64,000 bases of DNA from Algibacter luteus (lineage in GTDB: Bacteria; Bacteroidota; Bacteroidia; Flavobacteriales; Flavobacteriaceae), in NCBI RefSeq assembly GCF_900141715.1, contig NZ_FQYK01000003.1, positions 39,115 through 103,114 on the forward strand, written 5' to 3'. Under the pieces are notes generated by a model. The model was given only the letters and a program-made list of their open reading frames with translations. It did no database searches and was not told the DNA's origin. The translations under genes and the position numbers were made by a program. How positions within the stretch are numbered: position 1 is the stretch's first letter; each line of letters starts with the position of its first letter. Positions 60,526-64,000 of this stretch are shown piece after piece.

Positions 60526-61683
60526 ATGAAATTCTTAAAAAAGCTCCTAAAGTGGTTAGTCATTTTAATCGGGCTACTAGTCATTGGCCTGTACCTTACC
60601 GATACAGATTATCTTATAAAGGCCGTAAGAACCATCTATCTAAAAGGCTATACAACTGCATTTTTAGAAGATTACAAATCTTTTGATAATCGAGTTATTG
60701 AAAATGGCACACCTCAACCATGGCCAAATCATAAAAACTACAATTCGGCTACAGAGACCAAACGATTAGACTCTATTAATACAGCCAATGGAACTATTGC
60801 CTATGTTATTATAAAACAAGATAGTATTTGGTTTGAAAATTATTATGACGGGTTTAATGAAAACTCTCAAACTAATTCTTTTTCTATGGCTAAGAGTTAC
60901 GTTTCTGGGCTTATGGGGAAAGCGATAATGGAAGGCCATATTAAAAGTTTAGACCAACCTGTTAGTGATTTTATACCTGAATTTAGCGAAGGATTAGCGG
61001 CAAAAATGACTGTAGGTCACTTATCAAGTATGGCTTCTGGTACCACTTGGGACGAGCGTTATTACTCCCCTTTTTCGATAGTAACACGTGCTTATTTTGA
61101 TGATGATTTAGAAAAAGTTATGCTAGGACTTAAAGTTTCTGAAGAACCAGGACAACGCTTTAAATACTCTAGTGGCGATACCCAAATGCTTGCCATGGTT
61201 ATAGAACGAGCAACTGGCAAAAAGTTATATAATTATTTATCTGAAAGTTTCTGGAAACCATTAGGTTCAGTAAACCCAACTCTTTGGCAGGTAGATAGCG
61301 AGGATCACGATTTGGTAAAAGCTTATTGTTGTATAGCAAGTAATGCTAAAGATTTTGCGCGTTTTGGCAAACTATATAAAGACCATGGCAAATGGAATGG
61401 ACAGCAAATTTTAGATTCTACTTTCGTTGCTAAATCTTTGAAACCAGTTTATGAAGGCGGCGATGTCTACGGCTATGGTTGGTGGCTAAAATCTATTGGA
61501 ACCAAAGACTTTTTTATGATGCGCGGGCACTTAGGTCAATATGTAATTGTTGAACCAAATGATAATATTATTATTGTTAGATTAGGACATTCAAAAGGAA
61601 ATAATAAAAAAGTTGGTCAATTTACTCAAGATATCAGTTTATATATAGAAGAAGCTTATAACATTTTGAACATCACATTATAA
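60526..61683 (+). CDS. Serine hydrolase, class C beta-lactamase/PBP family
   Basis: The 385-residue protein has an N-terminal hydrophobic anchor (LLKWLVILIGLLVIGLYL) and a periplasmic serine-hydrolase domain. The SxxK nucleophile motif is in NSFSMAKSYVSGLMGKA, the YxS-type motif in RFKYSSGDTQMLAMVIE and the HxG triad region in MMRGHLGQYVIVEP. Such enzymes include D-amino-acid peptidases and esterases; antibiotic resistance should not be assumed. It is a single gene. Confidence 0.92.
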   Translation: MKFLKKLLKWLVILIGLLVIGLYLTDTDYLIKAVRTIYLKGYTTAFLEDYKSFDNRVIENGTPQPWPNHKNYNSATETKRLDSINTANGTIAYVIIKQDSIWFENYYDGFNENSQTNSFSMAKSYVSGLMGKAIMEGHIKSLDQPVSDFIPEFSEGLAAKMTVGHLSSMASGTTWDERYYSPFSIVTRAYFDDDLEKVMLGLKVSEEPGQRFKYSSGDTQMLAMVIERATGKKLYNYLSESFWKPLGSVNPTLWQVDSEDHDLVKAYCCIASNAKDFARFGKLYKDHGKWNGQQILDSTFVAKSLKPVYEGGDVYGYGWWLKSIGTKDFFMMRGHLGQYVIVEPNDNIIIVRLGHSKGNNKKVGQFTQDISLYIEEAYNILNITL

Positions 61684-61830
61684 AACATATATTTTACCAA
61701 AAAGATTATTTGAAATAATAATATTTCAGGCTTTTTATTAAATTTCTATAAATTCAATAAAACTTGTCTTATATATCAGGATTAAAGAAAGTAAATACTT
61801 ACTTTAGTGTTTTGCTTTTATTTGAGAATT

Positions 61831-62544
61831 ATGATAAATAAACTCAACCTAGAACACATTTTATTTTTAGATATTGAAACTGTCCCAGAAGTTCAACATT
61901 TTTCTGATTTAGATCAAACCAAACAAGTACTTTGGGAACACAAATCGAAGTATCAACGGAAAGACGATTTTACTGCTGAAGAATTTTACGATCGCGCAGG
62001 AATATGGGCAGAATTTGGTAAAATTATTTGTATATCCGTTGGGTATTTTACGTTTCAAGGTGATTTAAGAACGTTTAGAGTTACTTCTTTTTACGGCGAC
62101 GAAATTACCATTCTAAAAGATTTTAAAAACTTACTCATTTCTCATTTTAGTGAAACAAAGCATCTGCTCTGTGCCCATAATGGAAAAGAATTTGATTTCC
62201 CTTACATCGCAAGACGCATGATAATTCATAACATAGAATTACCTTATAAACTCAATTTATTTGGAAAAAAACCATGGGAAGTACCTCATTTAGATACTTT
62301 AGAACTCTGGAAATTTGGTGATTTTAAAACCTATACATCTTTAAAACTACTTACCAATGTTTTAGGTATTCCATCACCTAAGGATGATATTGATGGCAGC
62401 GAGGTTTATCGTGTCTATTACGAAGAAAAAGAAATTGACCGAATTATTACCTATTGCGAAAAAGACACGGTTGCTGTAGCTCAAATTTTTCTGCGTTTAA
62501 GAGGCGATTCCATTTTAATGCATGATGAAATTAAACATATATAA
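61831..62544 (+). CDS. PolB-type 3'-5' exonuclease-like protein
   Basis: The 237-residue RNase-H-fold exonuclease has the DEDD pattern: Exo I in HILFLDIETVPEVQHF, Exo II in LLCAHNGKEFDFPYIARRM and Exo III in RIITYCEKDTVAVAQIF. ATG 61831 is chosen; the extension to 61807 adds an unlikely leader. It probably degrades single-stranded nucleic acid in repair or RNA turnover, but the substrate is not known. A terminator overlaps its end. Confidence 0.9.
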   Translation: MINKLNLEHILFLDIETVPEVQHFSDLDQTKQVLWEHKSKYQRKDDFTAEEFYDRAGIWAEFGKIICISVGYFTFQGDLRTFRVTSFYGDEITILKDFKNLLISHFSETKHLLCAHNGKEFDFPYIARRMIIHNIELPYKLNLFGKKPWEVPHLDTLELWKFGDFKTYTSLKLLTNVLGIPSPKDDIDGSEVYRVYYEEKEIDRIITYCEKDTVAVAQIFLRLRGDSILMHDEIKHI

Positions 62545-62573
62545 AAGGTCCGAAAATAATTTCCGGACCTTTT
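62543..62573. terminator. Bidirectional terminator
   Basis: AAAAGGTCCG (62543-62552) pairs perfectly with CGGACCTTTT (62564-62573). It serves the exonuclease gene and the converging T9SS cargo gene. Confidence 0.8.
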
Positions 62574-62593
62574 AATTGATTTAATTATTTGAG

Positions 62594-64000
62594 TTAGTCT
62601 TTAATAAATCGTTTCATCATTTTGTCAGCACCTTCGGTTACTTCAATAAAATACATACCTTCTTCTAATTGGTCTACAATTATTTCTTTTGAAGTTTTAC
62701 CTGTACTTACAATTTGTCCCAGTGCATTAATAATTCTAAAGGACATGGTTCCTCCTTTAGATGTTTTAATGTTTAATATGTCTCCTTTAACGGGGTTTGG
62801 GTAAACTTTAAGAACATTATTAACTATCACATTTTCTGTTACATCAAGAACTTTTTTAGGTTCGTTAGTTTTAAATAATGCAGCATTACCACCTCTTCCT
62901 ATAATTACTACCTGATCAATGTAAATTTGATCATTATTTCCTGAAGCATCGCAAATCAGCCTAAATTGAGCATTACTTGAAAGATTAAATTGAGAAACGC
63001 TAAGAGTTACTATAAAATTATCAAATGCATTATTTACAAAATCAGTTCCTCTAGCCCACGTTCGGACGGTTACAAAACCTGAACCATCATTATATTGTAA
63101 CCAAAAATCTTCACCTACTTCCATACTTACTGCATAGAAGTAAAAATTAAATTCGACTTCATTAAATGACGACAAATTAAAACTAGGAGAGGTCATAGAT
63201 GAAGCAGTACCAGAATTATCTCTTATACGAATTGAGTATGAATTTTCGTAAGAACGTGCGGCATCTGCTCTTCTCGCACAATCACTACCACCATCAATCC
63301 AACCATCCCATCCAGTTTCAAAATAACCTTCGTGTATTATGACATCTGTTGGAACATTAACTACACTCACTGTTCTTGTAACTTCAATTGCTGCATTTCC
63401 CGATGTATCATTTACATTATAGGTGACTATGTAAGTCCCCTCTGCATTCGTGTTAACTGTATCACCCCCGATAACAATACTGGCCGTAATATCGCCATCT
63501 AAATCATCAGTAGCGGTTGCTCCTTGTTCAGTGTAAACATCGCCGACATTTAAATCGATTGACGAAGCACCGTTTAAGGTAATTACTGGTGCTGTGGTGT
63601 CTGGAATGACATTAACTGTTCTTACCACCTGTGTTGCTGAATTTCCTGCGGCGTCACTAACATCATAAGTTACTAAATACGTGCCTGCGGTGTTAGTATC
63701 CACAACATCGCCTGCTATAACAATACTGGCGGTAATATCGCCATCTAAATCATCGGTGGCTGTGGCTCCTTGTTCGATGTAATTTGCACCAACATTTAAA
63801 TCGATTGTCGAAGCTCCGTTTAAGGTAATTACTGGTGCTGTGGTGTCTGGAATGACATTAACTGTTCTTACCACCTGTGTGGCTGGGTTTCCTGCGGCAT
63901 CACTAACATCGTAAGTTACTAAATAGGTTCCTGCCGTATTGGTATCTACAACATCGCCCCCGATAACAATACTGGCTGTTATATCGCCATCTAAATCATC
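62594..64000 (-). CDS. Large T9SS-secreted protein with Ig-like repeats (partial, N-terminus off window)
   Basis: The frame is open from the window edge to TAA at 62594, about 468 residues; no true start is inside the window. From N to C: a partial and then two full Ig-like repeats of 82 residues (DTTAPVITLNGASTIDLNVG, then QGATATDDLDGDITASIVI and GTYLVTYDVSDAAGN), of the DUF5011/Cry22Aa-like type. A carbohydrate-binding-like beta domain follows (GYFETGWDGWIDGGSDCARR, then SIRIRDNSGTASSMTSPSF and DQIYIDQVVIIG). The C-terminal type IX sorting domain is VLKVYPNPVKGDILNIKTSK then LEEGMYFIEVTEG. The catalytic part, if any, lies beyond the window. Confidence 0.9.
   Translation of the reverse strand, partial: DDLDGDITASIVIGGDVVDTNTAGTYLVTYDVSDAAGNPATQVVRTVNVIPDTTAPVITLNGASTIDLNVGANYIEQGATATDDLDGDITASIVIAGDVVDTNTAGTYLVTYDVSDAAGNSATQVVRTVNVIPDTTAPVITLNGASSIDLNVGDVYTEQGATATDDLDGDITASIVIGGDTVNTNAEGTYIVTYNVNDTSGNAAIEVTRTVSVVNVPTDVIIHEGYFETGWDGWIDGGSDCARRADAARSYENSYSIRIRDNSGTASSMTSPSFNLSSFNEVEFNFYFYAVSMEVGEDFWLQYNDGSGFVTVRTWARGTDFVNNAFDNFIVTLSVSQFNLSSNAQFRLICDASGNNDQIYIDQVVIIGRGGNAALFKTNEPKKVLDVTENVIVNNVLKVYPNPVKGDILNIKTSKGGTMSFRIINALGQIVSTGKTSKEIIVDQLEEGMYFIEVTEGADKMMKRFIKD
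63365..64000 (-). repeat. Tandem 246-bp coding repeat (Ig-like units)
   Basis: Two complete units and one partial unit encode the 82-residue Ig-like repeats. The period is 246 bp (for example the CGTTTAAGGTAATTACTGG string begins at 63571 and 63817). The units are nearly identical at DNA level over long stretches, including silent positions, and the array continues past the window edge. Confidence 0.85.

Noticed and set aside
60526..61683. A beta-lactamase resistance gene
   Set aside because: The SxxK and YxS motifs fit the wider serine-hydrolase family; an N-terminal membrane anchor and lack of resistance context give no reason to call resistance.
63365..64000. A CRISPR-like or minisatellite array
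   Set aside because: The 246-bp period is in frame and encodes Ig-like domains of a T9SS protein; there are no short repeats with unique spacers.

Overview
The window is a low-GC, gene-dense chromosomal segment from a member of the Bacteroidota, almost certainly a marine Flavobacteriaceae. The evidence is: the flavobacterial -7 box TAnnTTTG in front of many genes; type IX secretion (a PorZ-like gene and two proteins with C-terminal sorting domains); a secreted PL7 alginate lyase; a fused HemC-HemD protein; and several small proteins and intergenic repeats of the kind common in this family. The genus cannot be fixed from the sequence. There is no rRNA, CRISPR array, prophage or recognisable transposase. 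One tRNA (Asn, GTT) is present. Most of the window is ordinary core chromosome.

Layout. 1-6.1 kb: partial porZ, gdhA, an outer-membrane-like protein, a trans-sulfuration enzyme, a lipoprotein, an ArsC-like protein and tRNA-Asn. 6.1-8.5 kb: rseP and a SCO1-type copper chaperone. 8.8-17.3 kb: a metal block with feoA-feoB and a small Cys-tailed membrane protein, then a DtxR/MntR-type regulator with a perfect operator, an outer-membrane protein, and a complete metal ABC importer whose two permeases both end in DtxR-like winged-helix domains. 17.3-22.4 kb: YraN, a TlpA-like thioredoxin and Mfd. 22.6-26.9 kb: a sulfur locus (DsrE-like, TusE/DsrC-like and sulfide:quinone reductase-like) facing an OmpP1/FadL porin, with Crp/Fnr-type dyads between them. 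27-38.5 kb: housekeeping genes (tex, a Cys-rich small protein, ferritin, metG, LD-carboxypeptidase, a J-domain protein, bacilliredoxin, a PlsC-like acyltransferase, acyl-ACP desaturase, HD hydrolase).

38.5-47.3 kb: an AraC regulator facing two tandemly duplicated secreted single-domain proteins, copied with their promoters and terminators; a third paralogue at 46.4 kb carries an extra N-terminal domain. A radical SAM protein, the alginate lyase, an enoyl-CoA hydratase and a histidine kinase lie between them. 47.4-58.2 kb: a heme cluster holding hemJ, hemH, a frameshifted small gene, an AraC regulator, hemA, hemCD, hemE, hemF and hemB. Of the pathway from glutamyl-tRNA to heme, only hemL is not seen here. 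A four-helix-bundle (S23-type) gene interrupts the hem operon. 58.3-64 kb: a CBS-domain membrane protein, a DNA methyltransferase, a thioesterase-like protein, a serine hydrolase, an exonuclease, and the C-terminal part of a large T9SS cargo with 82-residue Ig-like repeats encoded by a 246-bp DNA repeat.

Regulatory threads. A dyad of the form TTATTTAGA-N5-TCTAAATAA is perfect between araC and hemA, and imperfect copies sit at feoA and beside ferritin and the Cys-rich small gene; I infer an iron or heme regulon. Two TGAC-N4-GTCA dyads lie at exactly the same distance from candidate -7 boxes of the SQR operon and of the porin. Intergenic spaces carry several dispersed repeat families that break up otherwise continuous operons.
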